Of a stretch of DNA of 64,000 nucleotides, positions 35,113-44,411 are shown piece by piece. The position numbers and the translations under genes were made by a program. The stretch comes from an uncultured Flavobacteriales bacterium (GTDB taxonomy: Bacteria; Bacteroidota; Bacteroidia; Flavobacteriales; BACL11): positions 62,001 to 126,000 of the forward strand of contig CAJIYG010000001.1 of assembly GCA_905181585.1 (NCBI GenBank), written 5' to 3'. Within the stretch, counting starts at the first letter, position 1; every line of letters starts with the position of its first letter. A model generated the notes under the pieces. It searched no databases and was not told the DNA's origin. It saw nothing but the letters and a program-made list of their open reading frames with translations.

Positions 35113-36882
35113 AGCATCAACTTTTTGAGTCAAAGTTGAAAGTTTTTTTCTAAAAACGTCTAAATCATTAAACATATTTTCTTTGGACTGAGAAAATTTA
35201 GTTTGTACTCCTCCAAAAAGATCAGTGTAATAAAAAATACCATCATTCAAATTATTTAGAAATTTATCAAAGTATTTTGCTTGCTTTTTATTAAAATCAT
35301 TAGAGCTCTCTGCTAATTTATCAGAGATATAATTAATATACAGATCTAATTCTTTAATAAACATATGAGGTCTATCAAAACGAGCAATATTTTTAGACAT
35401 ACCATAAATTTGGGATGATATTTCTTTTAGACTCATATATTTTGAAAAATATGCAAGATTTGGACCTGGACAAATAGATACTGTTTTACTTTCGCTACTC
35501 TTAATATCATAATTTACTACCGCTGCTGCTGCTAAGCCCATACATAAACATGTCTTATCTACAATTTTCGCAAAATTAATAGAAGAATTTTCATCTATTT
35601 CTTTAATTTTTATTTTTTGAAATTGTCGTGAAGCAGTGCAAATACCTTTATCTCCATATTCACTACTTAATGCTAAAAACCTTCTAGGACAATTACTTCC
35701 TGGCTTTCCATCATTTATTTTCTCTATCTTCTCAATATCTTTAGAGTTATTTCTTAAGTTATTAAAAGGTACTCCAAGTGGAGAAACATTACTAAGATAT
35801 AAATCATTTTCTTTTGCCTTTAACAATTGCTCTCTTGTTTTATCATCTACTGTAGTTGCCTCTGGAACAAGTAAAAAAGGCGTTCCCCAACCTACTGAAT
35901 CAAGTTTATAATAATCAACAAGAAATGATTGCTCAACCGAGGTACCAACTCCACCTTGTGCTGTAACTTTTAATTCTAATTTTTTTTCGGGAATAATTCT
36001 TTCATCTCTTTCTAGAGCTTGAAATAAAACGTCAGATGTTTGATCAATAAGCTCTTGCCTATTGTCTCTAAATTCAGCTAAAATAGGCCCCATTAACAAT
36101 CCATCAGTAGCAAAAGCATGACCACCACAATTTAATCCAGATTCAATTCTATATTCTGAAACCCATAGTCCTTTTTTTGCTAAAAACTTACCTTGAATTA
36201 CTGCTGATCTGTAGTCACTTACCTTTAAAACAATTTTCTTTTTTATGTAACCATACTTATTGGGGTAAAAATCTTTAAACTGGCCTATGTATCCATACAG
36301 TCTAGGATTCATTCCTGCAGAAAAAATAACTGACGATTCTAAATTACTTTGGGCATACCCTCTTAGTGCAGCATGAGCATCATTAAATTCAGAGGGAAGT
36401 TCAATATTTTTTGAATAATTTTTTTTATCAACCTTTGTCATTATATTAACATCAATACTTCCTAACGACAAGTTTTCCGTCAACCATTCTTTAAGATCAT
36501 CAAAACTAAAACTGTTATTTATAATTTGAAAGAAATCTTTTTTAATGCTTGAACTTTCAGGCAAAATATCAAAATATTTTTTAACCTCCTCAAATTTATC
36601 TTTTGACAGATTCGTTAATTCTTTTAACTTTAGTTGTGATAGATCGTTTACTAAATTTAAGTAGGATGTAATCCTATTAGCTCTAGCATCTTCTGAGGAT
36701 TTATGAATTTCTATATATGGAAGATTATTTTTTTCACTATAAACTTTCCTTAACCTTTCTAATAAAACATCATCAACAATAGAGATTACTGAATCAATAC
36801 CATATTGAGCAACTTTTAAAGGAGTATCAGCAGTAAATGCTGTGCCCATTACAGGAATATGAAAAGAGTGAGTTGAATTCAA
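35095..36882 (-). CDS. Conserved 595-aa protein of unknown function with six motif-embedded cysteines
   Basis: I recognise this as a conserved Bacteroidota hypothetical protein but know no function. The protein opens FHIPVMGTAFTADTPLKVAQYGI. The middle (about 240-375) has glycine-rich loops typical of FMN-binding TIM barrels: GLNCGGHAFATDG, TAQGGVGTS and VGWGTPFLLVPEATTVD. The C-terminal third has four cysteine sites. The six cysteines (252, 398, 415, 445, 447, 471) are all in short glycine- or proline-rich motifs (NCGG, GSNCP, GICTAS, TCLCMG, ICPGP). I infer a flavin or Fe-S cofactor role, unproven. The start is TTG at 36882; the next Met (residue 12) would lose conserved residues. A TAnnTTTG box lies 14 nt upstream. 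Confidence 0.65.
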   Translation of the reverse strand: MNSTHSFHIPVMGTAFTADTPLKVAQYGIDSVISIVDDVLLERLRKVYSEKNNLPYIEIHKSSEDARANRITSYLNLVNDLSQLKLKELTNLSKDKFEEVKKYFDILPESSSIKKDFFQIINNSFSFDDLKEWLTENLSLGSIDVNIMTKVDKKNYSKNIELPSEFNDAHAALRGYAQSNLESSVIFSAGMNPRLYGYIGQFKDFYPNKYGYIKKKIVLKVSDYRSAVIQGKFLAKKGLWVSEYRIESGLNCGGHAFATDGLLMGPILAEFRDNRQELIDQTSDVLFQALERDERIIPEKKLELKVTAQGGVGTSVEQSFLVDYYKLDSVGWGTPFLLVPEATTVDDKTREQLLKAKENDLYLSNVSPLGVPFNNLRNNSKDIEKIEKINDGKPGSNCPRRFLALSSEYGDKGICTASRQFQKIKIKEIDENSSINFAKIVDKTCLCMGLAAAAVVNYDIKSSESKTVSICPGPNLAYFSKYMSLKEISSQIYGMSKNIARFDRPHMFIKELDLYINYISDKLAESSNDFNKKQAKYFDKFLNNLNDGIFYYTDLFGGVQTKFSQSKENMFNDLDVFRKKLSTLTQKVDALISDI

Positions 36883-36896
36883 TATAAATTTTTAAG

Positions 36897-36904
36897 CAAA
36901 TATA
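36897..36904 (-). promoter_or_regulatory. Possible -7 element for the 595-aa protein gene
   Basis: TATATTTG (36904-36897, minus strand) matches TAnnTTTG with the TTG start 14 nt downstream. The nearest TTG is 14 nt upstream of the box (36921-36919), so spacing is poor. Confidence 0.35.
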
Positions 36905-36933
36905 CGATTATATACAGACAAAAAAAGCAGAAC

Positions 36934-38175
36934 TTATTCAACAATTAACTGGACAGTATTTCTACTTTTCTGTTCAAGAATAATCTTTTTATTTTTTATA
37001 AAGCTATCCAAAGATTGCTTATCATAATGTCTTATTGTATGAAGAGTCAAGTTAGAATTATACAAAACATCAAATTTGTCTTTTAATTCACTTAAAAATT
37101 TAACACTATTTTTTGAACTATCGATACAAAGTGAAAAACTAACTGCAGAATTTTGCATTAAATTAACTGATAAATTATTTTTATCTAATAAAGAAAAAAT
37201 ATAACTCAAATGATCCTCAACAATAAATGATAATTTTTTATCAGAAATTGACACTAACATTTGATTCTCTTTGACAATAAATGAGGGTATATTGTAAGTG
37301 ATTTTGAAATCAGAAATGATTGTTCCTGGATTTTCAAGATTAATAAATGATCTTACTTGTAATGGAATATTTTTTAACTGAAGAGGTTGAATTGTTTTAG
37401 GATGGATGACTTTAGCTCCATAATACGCTAATTCTACTGCTTCAGAAAATGATAATTTATCTAAAAGCTTTGAGTCATTAAAGTGTCTTGGATCTGAAGT
37501 TAAAACTCCATCTACATCTTTCCAAATCACAACTCTTTCTGCTTCTAAAACATAAGCTAGAATCGCTGCGCTGTAATCAGACCCTTCTCTTCCTAAAGTT
37601 GTAGTAAAATTTTCAGAAGAACAAGCTAAAAAACCTTGAGTAACAACAGGAATATTTTTAATTTTCTCTTTACATATTTCTTCCGTTAATTCCCAATCTA
37701 TATTAGCATTTTGATAATTATTATCTGACTTAAAAACATCTCTTACATCTAGGAATTCGTTCTGAAAACTAACTTCTTTCAAATATTCACTCATTATGTT
37801 AGAGGAAAGTAATTCTCCAATAGAAACAATTTGATCATAGTCATATGAAAATATTTGATTAGGCTCCTCCTCAAGAGCCCACTCGATTTCAACAAATAAA
37901 TTATTTATAATATCAAAGATGTGATGTTCTGAGTTAAAAAGATCTTTTACTAATGAAATATGAAAAGATTTTATTTCATTAAATTTCATTAAAACATCAT
38001 TATCTTTTCTGTGGTAGGCTTCTACTAAACCCTCTAACAGGTTTGTTACAGTAGCAATTGCTGAGAATACAATTACAACATCAGGATTTGTGTAATCTTT
38101 TATGATTTTAGAGACAGCTTTTATTGACTCAGCATTTTTAATAGATGCTCCTCCAAACTTCAAAATTTCTTTCAT
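36934..38175 (-). CDS. lysC: Aspartate kinase
   Basis: This enzyme phosphorylates aspartate, the first step toward lysine, threonine and methionine. The 413-aa protein starts MKEILKFGGASIKNAESIK with the KFGG(T/A)S motif. The kinase core contains TTLGREGSDYSAAILAYVLEAERVVIWKDVDGVLTSDPRH. The C-terminal third (about 285-413) holds ACT-like feedback domains, with SLLDKNNLSVNLMQNSAVSFSLC. No homoserine dehydrogenase domain is fused. It is divergent from the phosphofructokinase gene. Confidence 0.93.
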   Translation of the reverse strand: MKEILKFGGASIKNAESIKAVSKIIKDYTNPDVVIVFSAIATVTNLLEGLVEAYHRKDNDVLMKFNEIKSFHISLVKDLFNSEHHIFDIINNLFVEIEWALEEEPNQIFSYDYDQIVSIGELLSSNIMSEYLKEVSFQNEFLDVRDVFKSDNNYQNANIDWELTEEICKEKIKNIPVVTQGFLACSSENFTTTLGREGSDYSAAILAYVLEAERVVIWKDVDGVLTSDPRHFNDSKLLDKLSFSEAVELAYYGAKVIHPKTIQPLQLKNIPLQVRSFINLENPGTIISDFKITYNIPSFIVKENQMLVSISDKKLSFIVEDHLSYIFSLLDKNNLSVNLMQNSAVSFSLCIDSSKNSVKFLSELKDKFDVLYNSNLTLHTIRHYDKQSLDSFIKNKKIILEQKSRNTVQLIVE

Positions 38176-38196
38176 AAAAGTAAGTTTTTACTAAAA

Positions 38197-38204
38197 CAAA
38201 GTTA
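38197..38204 (-). promoter_or_regulatory. Possible -7 element for lysC
   Basis: TAACTTTG (38204-38197, minus strand) matches TAnnTTTG 21 nt before the lysC ATG. No TTG is seen at the 20-nt distance upstream. Confidence 0.4.
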
Positions 38205-38253
38205 CTAATAGTTTTATTAAATAATTAATGAAAATATTAGATATTTGCAGTAT

Positions 38254-39444
38254 ATGAAAATTGCATTTTTAACTTCAGGCGGTATAGCACCCTGCCTTTC
38301 TGCTTCAATCGGAAGGTTAACTGAAAACTATATGAAGAAATATCCAAATTCTGAAATTATTGGATATAAAAATGGTTATAAAGGGTTACTTGAAGGTAAT
38401 ATTTTAAAATTCCCTAAATCACTTCAATCAAAAATCTCAAATTTCTATGAATTTGGCGGAAGTCCTCTTGGAAATAGCAGAGTAAAACTAACTAATATTG
38501 AAGACTGTATTAAAAAAGGATATATAAACGAAGGAGAAAATCCTCTTGAAGTAGCTGCAAAACAACTTATTAAAGACAATATCACAATCTTACACACTAT
38601 TGGAGGGGATGATACAAATACCACAGCAGCTGATCTTTCAAAATATTTAAAAGATAATAACTATTCTCTTACAGTTGTTGGTCTTCCTAAAACTATTGAC
38701 AATGATGTATTTCCAATAAAACAAACTCTTGGAGCATGGACAGCAGCTGAACAAGGAGCGATATTTTTTGAAAATATAGTTAATGAAAATACTACTAGTA
38801 ATAGACAATTAATTATTCATGAGGTAATGGGAAGAAATTGCGGCTGGCTAACTGCAGCAACTGCACTTGAGTATAGAGAGAGGTTGAAGACATTTAACTT
38901 TCTTGATGACATTGGTATTAATAAAAATAAATGGGAAGTACACGCAATTTTTATTCCAGAAGAAAAAATAAATCTTGATAAAGAAGCAAAGAGATTAAAT
39001 AAAATTATGCAGAAATTTGATTGTGTAAATATTTTCTTAAGTGAAGGGGCTGGTATTGACACAATTATTAATGAGATGGAAAAGAATGGAGAAAAAATTC
39101 CAAGAGATGCTTTTGGACATGTTAGGTTAGATGAAATAAATCCTGGAAAATGGTTTGCAAAAGAATTAACAAATAGGTTAAATGCAAAAAAAGTACTGGT
39201 TCAAAAAAGTGGTTATTTCAGCAGATCATCTAAAGCAAATGAAAAAGATTTAAATTTAATATTTGATTGCGCTGATAAGGCAGTAGAGTGTGCTGTTAAT
39301 GGTTTAAGTGGAGTTATAGGCTGGGATGAAGATAATAATAATGTATTATCATGTATAGAATTTCCTAGAATAAAAGGTGGAAAAGAGTTTGATACTAAAA
39401 ATCTGTGGTATCAAAAAATGATCAAAGAAATAAATAGCATTTAG
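38254..39444 (+). CDS. pfp: Phosphofructokinase, predicted PPi-dependent type
   Basis: This enzyme phosphorylates fructose 6-phosphate in glycolysis. The 396-aa protein belongs to the PfkA superfamily, with MKIAFLTSGGIAPCLSASIG at the start. At the phosphate-donor site it has GGDDT (residues 117-121) with Asp120 and PKTIDND (145-151) with Lys146. ATP-type enzymes have GGDGS and PGTIDND, so this one is predicted to use pyrophosphate and work reversibly. MGRNCGWLTA is the usual F6P-binding motif. I start at the ATG at 38254; a TTG three codons upstream lies too close to the divergent promoter region. mfd follows after one base. Confidence 0.88.
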   Translation: MKIAFLTSGGIAPCLSASIGRLTENYMKKYPNSEIIGYKNGYKGLLEGNILKFPKSLQSKISNFYEFGGSPLGNSRVKLTNIEDCIKKGYINEGENPLEVAAKQLIKDNITILHTIGGDDTNTTAADLSKYLKDNNYSLTVVGLPKTIDNDVFPIKQTLGAWTAAEQGAIFFENIVNENTTSNRQLIIHEVMGRNCGWLTAATALEYRERLKTFNFLDDIGINKNKWEVHAIFIPEEKINLDKEAKRLNKIMQKFDCVNIFLSEGAGIDTIINEMEKNGEKIPRDAFGHVRLDEINPGKWFAKELTNRLNAKKVLVQKSGYFSRSSKANEKDLNLIFDCADKAVECAVNGLSGVIGWDEDNNNVLSCIEFPRIKGGKEFDTKNLWYQKMIKEINSI

Positions 39445-39445
39445 T

Positions 39446-42400
39446 TTGTTAGAAAAATTATTAGATTATTTTTCGGAATCTGTTAGTATAAAAAAACTTA
39501 AAAAACTAATAGATACTAATACAACTCCCATTTTTTATAAGGGAAGTATTGGATCTTCATTAGCTATTGATTTCGCTAAAATCATTGAAGATTCTAAAAA
39601 GAATAATGTTTTCATTTTTAGCGATAAGGAAGAAGCCTCATACTTCATAAACGATTTAGAAAAAATCTCAAATCAAGAAGTATTATTTTACCCTGCATCT
39701 TACAGAAGACCATATCAAATTGAAGAAACAGAAAATTCTAATGTTTTACAAAGAGCTGAGGTTCTAAACAAATTAAATAGCAGAAAAAATACAGTTGTAA
39801 TTACATATTCTGAAGCATTATTTGAGAAAGTTATAAGCACTAAAGAATTAAGAAAAAAAACTATCTCATTAAAATTAAATCAAAATATAGAAATTGAAGA
39901 TTTAGAGAAAAATCTAATTAATTTAAATTTTAAATTAACAAACTTTGTAACTGATCCAGGACAATTTTCAATTAGAGGAGGTATAATTGATATTTTCTCA
40001 TATGCAAGTGAACATCCGATTAGGATCGAATTAATTGGAGATGAAATTGAGTCCCTACGAATATTTAGTGTTAATAGTCAACTATCAATAAAATTAGAAA
40101 ATAAAGTAAAAATCATTCCAAACACAGAGGCCAAACATATTCAAAGCAATCAGGTTAGTTTTCTTGAATATTTACAAAAAGATTCAAATATTTGGATAAA
40201 AGATATTAATTATACTCTCAATTCTTTAGATGATAATTTTAAAAAAACTGAAGAAATTTTTTCAAACCTTGAAAAAAAGTCAAGTATTTTTACACAAAAC
40301 CCATCATATCTTTTTAGTAACAGCATAACATTTAATAATTCTTTAGAAAATAAAACTGTTATTAAAACATCATCTTCTAATGACAAGGAGCATCTAATAC
40401 TTAGAAAATGTGATCCGTTAATTCCGTTCAATAAAAATATTGATATACTCTTAATGGATTTACAAAAAAATCAAAAAAACAATATTCGCAACGTAATTCT
40501 TTGTTCATCAGAAGAGCAAGAAGAAAGAATTAAAAATATATTGATTGATAAGGATCAAAAAATAAAAATAGAATTTTATCAAATTTTGTTACACCAAGGC
40601 TTTACCGATTATGATAACAAAATTGCTGTTTACACAGATCATCAAATTTTTGACAGACATCATCGCTTTAAAGCAAAAACAAAATTTAGTGACAAGCAAG
40701 CAATCACAATTAAACAATTAACTAGCCTAAAAATTGGAGATTACATAACACATATTGATCATGGTATTGGCCAATTTAATGGTCTTCATAAAATCTCTAA
40801 TAATAATCAAACTCAAGAGGTTATAAAATTAAGTTATAAGGGTGGTGACATATTATATATTAGTATTCATGCTCTTCATAAAATAGCTAAGTATTCTGGA
40901 AAAGAAGGTTCTTCTCCTAAAATGCATCAATTAGGAACGCCAACATGGAATAAAAGCAAACAAAAGACTAAAAACAGAGTAAAAGAAATAGCATTTAACC
41001 TAATTAAGCTCTATGCTAAAAGAAAATCACAAGAAGGTTTTCAATTCTCCCCTGATACATACCTTCAGCAAGAATTAGAAGCTTCATTTATGTTTGAAGA
41101 CACTCCAGACCAGTCTAAAGCAACTTTGGCAATAAAAGAAGATATGGAAAAAACTATGCCAATGGATCGTTTAGTATGTGGAGATGTGGGTTTTGGAAAA
41201 ACAGAAATAGCCATAAGAGCTGCTTTTAAAGCAGTGGCGGATAATAAACAAGTCGCGATTTTAGTTCCTACAACCATTCTAGCTCTTCAACATTATAAAA
41301 CATTTAAAAAAAGATTAGCAAAACTTCCTTGTAATGTTGATTATCTTAATAGATTTAGAACAAAATCTGACCAAAATGAAATCATTCAAAAAATTCAAAA
41401 TGGAAGTATTGATGTTATCATTGGAACACATAGGATTGTTGGAAAAGATATCAAATTTAAAGATCTAGGATTACTAATTGTTGATGAGGAACAAAAATTT
41501 GGAGTTAATATTAAAGATAAACTAAAGGCATTTAAATCTAATGTAGATTCATTAACATTAACAGCAACACCTATCCCAAGAACACTTCAATTCTCTCTTC
41601 TTGGAGCAAGAGATTTGTCTATTATAAACACACCTCCTCCAAATAGACAAAGTATTCAAACTAATATAATTGGGTTTAATGAAGATAAAATTAGGGATGC
41701 TATTAAGTATGAAATTAATAGAAATGGACAAGTATTTTTTGTTCACAACAGAGTAGAAAATATAAATGAAATTGCAGGCTTTATTCAAAGAATTTGCCCT
41801 GACGCAAAAATCAAAATTGGTCACGGACAAATGCCTGGTAATAAAATTGAAAGTTTAATGATTGATTTCATAGAGGGTCAATTTGACATATTAGTTTCAA
41901 CTACTATTATTGAAAATGGTGTTGATATTCCAAATGCAAATACAATTATCATTAATAACGCTCAAAATTTTGGATTAAGTGATCTACACCAAATGAGAGG
42001 ACGTGTTGGGAGAAGTGACAAACAAGCATTTTGTTTTTTAATTAGTCCTCCACTAAATCATATTTCCGAAGACTCAAGAAGAAGACTAAATGCATTGGAA
42101 CAATTCTCAAATATAGGAAGTGGTTTTAAAATTGCAATGAGAGATCTTGACATAAGAGGAGCCGGTGATCTTTTAGGCGGAGATCAAAGTGGTTTTATAA
42201 ATGAAATTGGCTTTGAGATGTATCAAAGAATACTTAATGAAGCTGTTGAAGAACTTAAAGAAGAGAAATTTAAAAATTTATTTAAAGAGAAAAAAAGTGA
42301 ATTTAAAATACAAGATTGTCAAATAGATACAGATTTAGAAATTCAGATACCAGAATCTTATGTGATTAATATTGAAGAAAGAATTGCATTATACAAAGCA

Positions 42401-42763
42401 CTTAATGATATTAAGAACAATGAAGAACTAGAAGTATTTAAGAGTAATTTAATAGACAGGTTTGGGGCACTTCCTAAAAATATTTTTAATATTTTTAAAT
42501 TATTAAGTGTCAAATGGAAAGCTAAAAAACTAGGTTTTGAAAGAATTATTTTAAAAAATAATAATTTAAGAGCGTATTTACCCCATAATCAAAACACAAA
42601 CTATTACCAATCTAATTCATTTACAAAAATCCTCGATTATGTAAAAATAAATCAGAACAAAATTAAAATTAAAGAAATTAAAGAAAAAGTATGCATTCAA
42701 TGTGATAACATATTTAGCTTGAATGAATTATTAATAATCTTTGATCAAGTTTTAGAATTGTAA
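39446..42763 (+). CDS. mfd: Transcription-repair coupling factor Mfd
   Basis: Mfd removes stalled RNA polymerase and recruits UvrA. The 1105-aa protein has a UvrB-like N-terminus with FTDPGQFSIRGGIIDIFSY-type residues (VTDPGQFSIRGG). The RNA polymerase-interacting domain (about 420-500, GDYITHIDHGIGQFNGL) comes next. The motor follows: Walker A GDVGFGKT at about 578-585, DEEQKFG near 679, TATPIPRTL and QMRGRVGRS. A C-terminal TRCF domain completes it. The N-terminal part is more diverged. The start is TTG at 39446, directly after the pfp stop. Confidence 0.96.
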   Translation: MLEKLLDYFSESVSIKKLKKLIDTNTTPIFYKGSIGSSLAIDFAKIIEDSKKNNVFIFSDKEEASYFINDLEKISNQEVLFYPASYRRPYQIEETENSNVLQRAEVLNKLNSRKNTVVITYSEALFEKVISTKELRKKTISLKLNQNIEIEDLEKNLINLNFKLTNFVTDPGQFSIRGGIIDIFSYASEHPIRIELIGDEIESLRIFSVNSQLSIKLENKVKIIPNTEAKHIQSNQVSFLEYLQKDSNIWIKDINYTLNSLDDNFKKTEEIFSNLEKKSSIFTQNPSYLFSNSITFNNSLENKTVIKTSSSNDKEHLILRKCDPLIPFNKNIDILLMDLQKNQKNNIRNVILCSSEEQEERIKNILIDKDQKIKIEFYQILLHQGFTDYDNKIAVYTDHQIFDRHHRFKAKTKFSDKQAITIKQLTSLKIGDYITHIDHGIGQFNGLHKISNNNQTQEVIKLSYKGGDILYISIHALHKIAKYSGKEGSSPKMHQLGTPTWNKSKQKTKNRVKEIAFNLIKLYAKRKSQEGFQFSPDTYLQQELEASFMFEDTPDQSKATLAIKEDMEKTMPMDRLVCGDVGFGKTEIAIRAAFKAVADNKQVAILVPTTILALQHYKTFKKRLAKLPCNVDYLNRFRTKSDQNEIIQKIQNGSIDVIIGTHRIVGKDIKFKDLGLLIVDEEQKFGVNIKDKLKAFKSNVDSLTLTATPIPRTLQFSLLGARDLSIINTPPPNRQSIQTNIIGFNEDKIRDAIKYEINRNGQVFFVHNRVENINEIAGFIQRICPDAKIKIGHGQMPGNKIESLMIDFIEGQFDILVSTTIIENGVDIPNANTIIINNAQNFGLSDLHQMRGRVGRSDKQAFCFLISPPLNHISEDSRRRLNALEQFSNIGSGFKIAMRDLDIRGAGDLLGGDQSGFINEIGFEMYQRILNEAVEELKEEKFKNLFKEKKSEFKIQDCQIDTDLEIQIPESYVINIEERIALYKALNDIKNNEELEVFKSNLIDRFGALPKNIFNIFKLLSVKWKAKKLGFERIILKNNNLRAYLPHNQNTNYYQSNSFTKILDYVKINQNKIKIKEIKEKVCIQCDNIFSLNELLIIFDQVLEL

Positions 42764-42878
42764 ATAAACGTTCAATTTCAACAACAAAACTAAGTTATTA
42801 ACAATAGATTTAATAAGGAAGAAATGGCTTGATATTTATAATTGATTTGGGTAAAATTGCATATAACATATTCTTAAA

Positions 42879-44399
42879 ATGAATCAGCCAAAACAAATTA
42901 AAAATGCTTTAATATCTGTTTTTAATAAAGACGGATTAGACGCCCTTGCAAAACAACTTAATGAATTAAATATTAATATTTACTCTACTGGTGGTACTGA
43001 AAAATTTATTTCAAATTTAAATATTACAGTCACTAAAGTTGAAGATATCACAGGTTTTCCTTCAATTTTAGGAGGCAGAGTTAAAACATTACATCCAAAT
43101 GTATTTGGCGGAATACTATCAAGAAGGGATAATGAAAGTGATCAAAAAGAGTTAGAGGAATATCAAATTCAACAATTTGATTTAGTTGTTGTTGATTTAT
43201 ACCCTTTTGAAAAAACAGTAAAAGAGGATAATTCACATCAGGAAATCATTGAAAAAATAGATATTGGGGGGATTTCATTAATAAGAGCTGCAGCAAAAAA
43301 CTTCAATGATGTTTTAGTAGTTTCCTCCAAAAACCAATATTCTAAAACTTTAGAAATTCTAAAAAATCAAGGTGGTACAACTTCAATTGAGTTACGAAAA
43401 AAGTTTGCTAGCGAAGCATTTAATATTTCATCTCACTATGACACAGCAATATTTAATTATTTAAATGATGAACCAGCAGTTTTTAAAGAAAGTTTTGTTA
43501 AACATAAAGAATTAAGATATGGAGAAAATCCACATCAAAAAGGAATATTTTTTGGAAATATTGATGAAATTTTTGAACAAATCTCAGGTAAAGAATTGTC
43601 ATATAATAACCTATTAGATGTAGATGCGGCAGTCAATTTAATCTCTGAATTTAATGAAACTACATTTGTTGTTTTAAAACATAATAATGCCTGTGGAATA
43701 GCTAGTAGACCAAAATTACTTGACGCCTGGAAAGATGCACTAATGGGAGATCCGGTTTCTGCTTTTGGGGGAGTTCTAATAACTAACAAAGAAATAGATA
43801 TTGAAACAGCTCAAGAAATTAATAAATTATTTTATGAAGTTTTAATTGCACCTAGCTTTAGTAAAGAAAGTATTGAATTATTAAAAATAAAGAAAAACAG
43901 AGTACTTTTAAAACAAAAAAAATTAAATTTACCTAAAGAACAGTATCGAACAGCTTTAAACGGAGTACTGTTCCAATCTAAAGACATGATTACTGATAGT
44001 CAATTAATTATGGAAATGGTAACAGAAAAAAAACCAACAGAATTAGAAATTGAAGATTTAATATTTGCCTCAAAAGTTTGTAAGCATACAAAATCTAATA
44101 CTATAGTTTTTGCTAAAAACAAACAATTAATATCAAGTGGAGTAGGACAGACATCAAGGGTTGATGCTTTAAAACAAGCAGTTGAAAAAGCTAAAATATT
44201 TAATTTAGATCTCAAAGGATCAGTGATGGCTTCCGATGCATTTTTCCCGTTCCCTGATTGTGTTGAACTTGCAGATAAGGCTGGAATTTCATCAGTAATT
44301 CAACCTGGCGGCTCAATAAAAGATAATTTATCAATAGAGTATTGCAACCAAAATAGCATGGCTATGGTAATGACAAAAACAAGACATTTTAAACATTAA
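42879..44399 (+). CDS. purH: Bifunctional AICAR transformylase / IMP cyclohydrolase
   Basis: PurH does the last two steps of IMP synthesis. In the 506-aa protein residues 1-195 form the IMP cyclohydrolase (MGS-like) domain with YSTGGTEKFI and GFPSILGGRVKTLHPNVFGGIL. The transformylase part has RYGENPHQ, the catalytic lysine-histidine pair in VLKHNNACG (about 267-268), and the C-terminal ASDAFFPFPDCVELADKAGI and KTRHFKH. Two long A-rich stretches precede it (42764-42878), with no recognisable promoter. mreB follows 12 nt after the stop. Confidence 0.97.
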   Translation: MNQPKQIKNALISVFNKDGLDALAKQLNELNINIYSTGGTEKFISNLNITVTKVEDITGFPSILGGRVKTLHPNVFGGILSRRDNESDQKELEEYQIQQFDLVVVDLYPFEKTVKEDNSHQEIIEKIDIGGISLIRAAAKNFNDVLVVSSKNQYSKTLEILKNQGGTTSIELRKKFASEAFNISSHYDTAIFNYLNDEPAVFKESFVKHKELRYGENPHQKGIFFGNIDEIFEQISGKELSYNNLLDVDAAVNLISEFNETTFVVLKHNNACGIASRPKLLDAWKDALMGDPVSAFGGVLITNKEIDIETAQEINKLFYEVLIAPSFSKESIELLKIKKNRVLLKQKKLNLPKEQYRTALNGVLFQSKDMITDSQLIMEMVTEKKPTELEIEDLIFASKVCKHTKSNTIVFAKNKQLISSGVGQTSRVDALKQAVEKAKIFNLDLKGSVMASDAFFPFPDCVELADKAGISSVIQPGGSIKDNLSIEYCNQNSMAMVMTKTRHFKH

Positions 44400-44411
44400 A
44401 AATATATAACT

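Noticed and set aside
42764..42878. Possible origin-like or DnaA-box region before purH
   Set aside because: Only gttattaac-like sequence is present, with no repeated DnaA boxes, so chance in AT-rich DNA.
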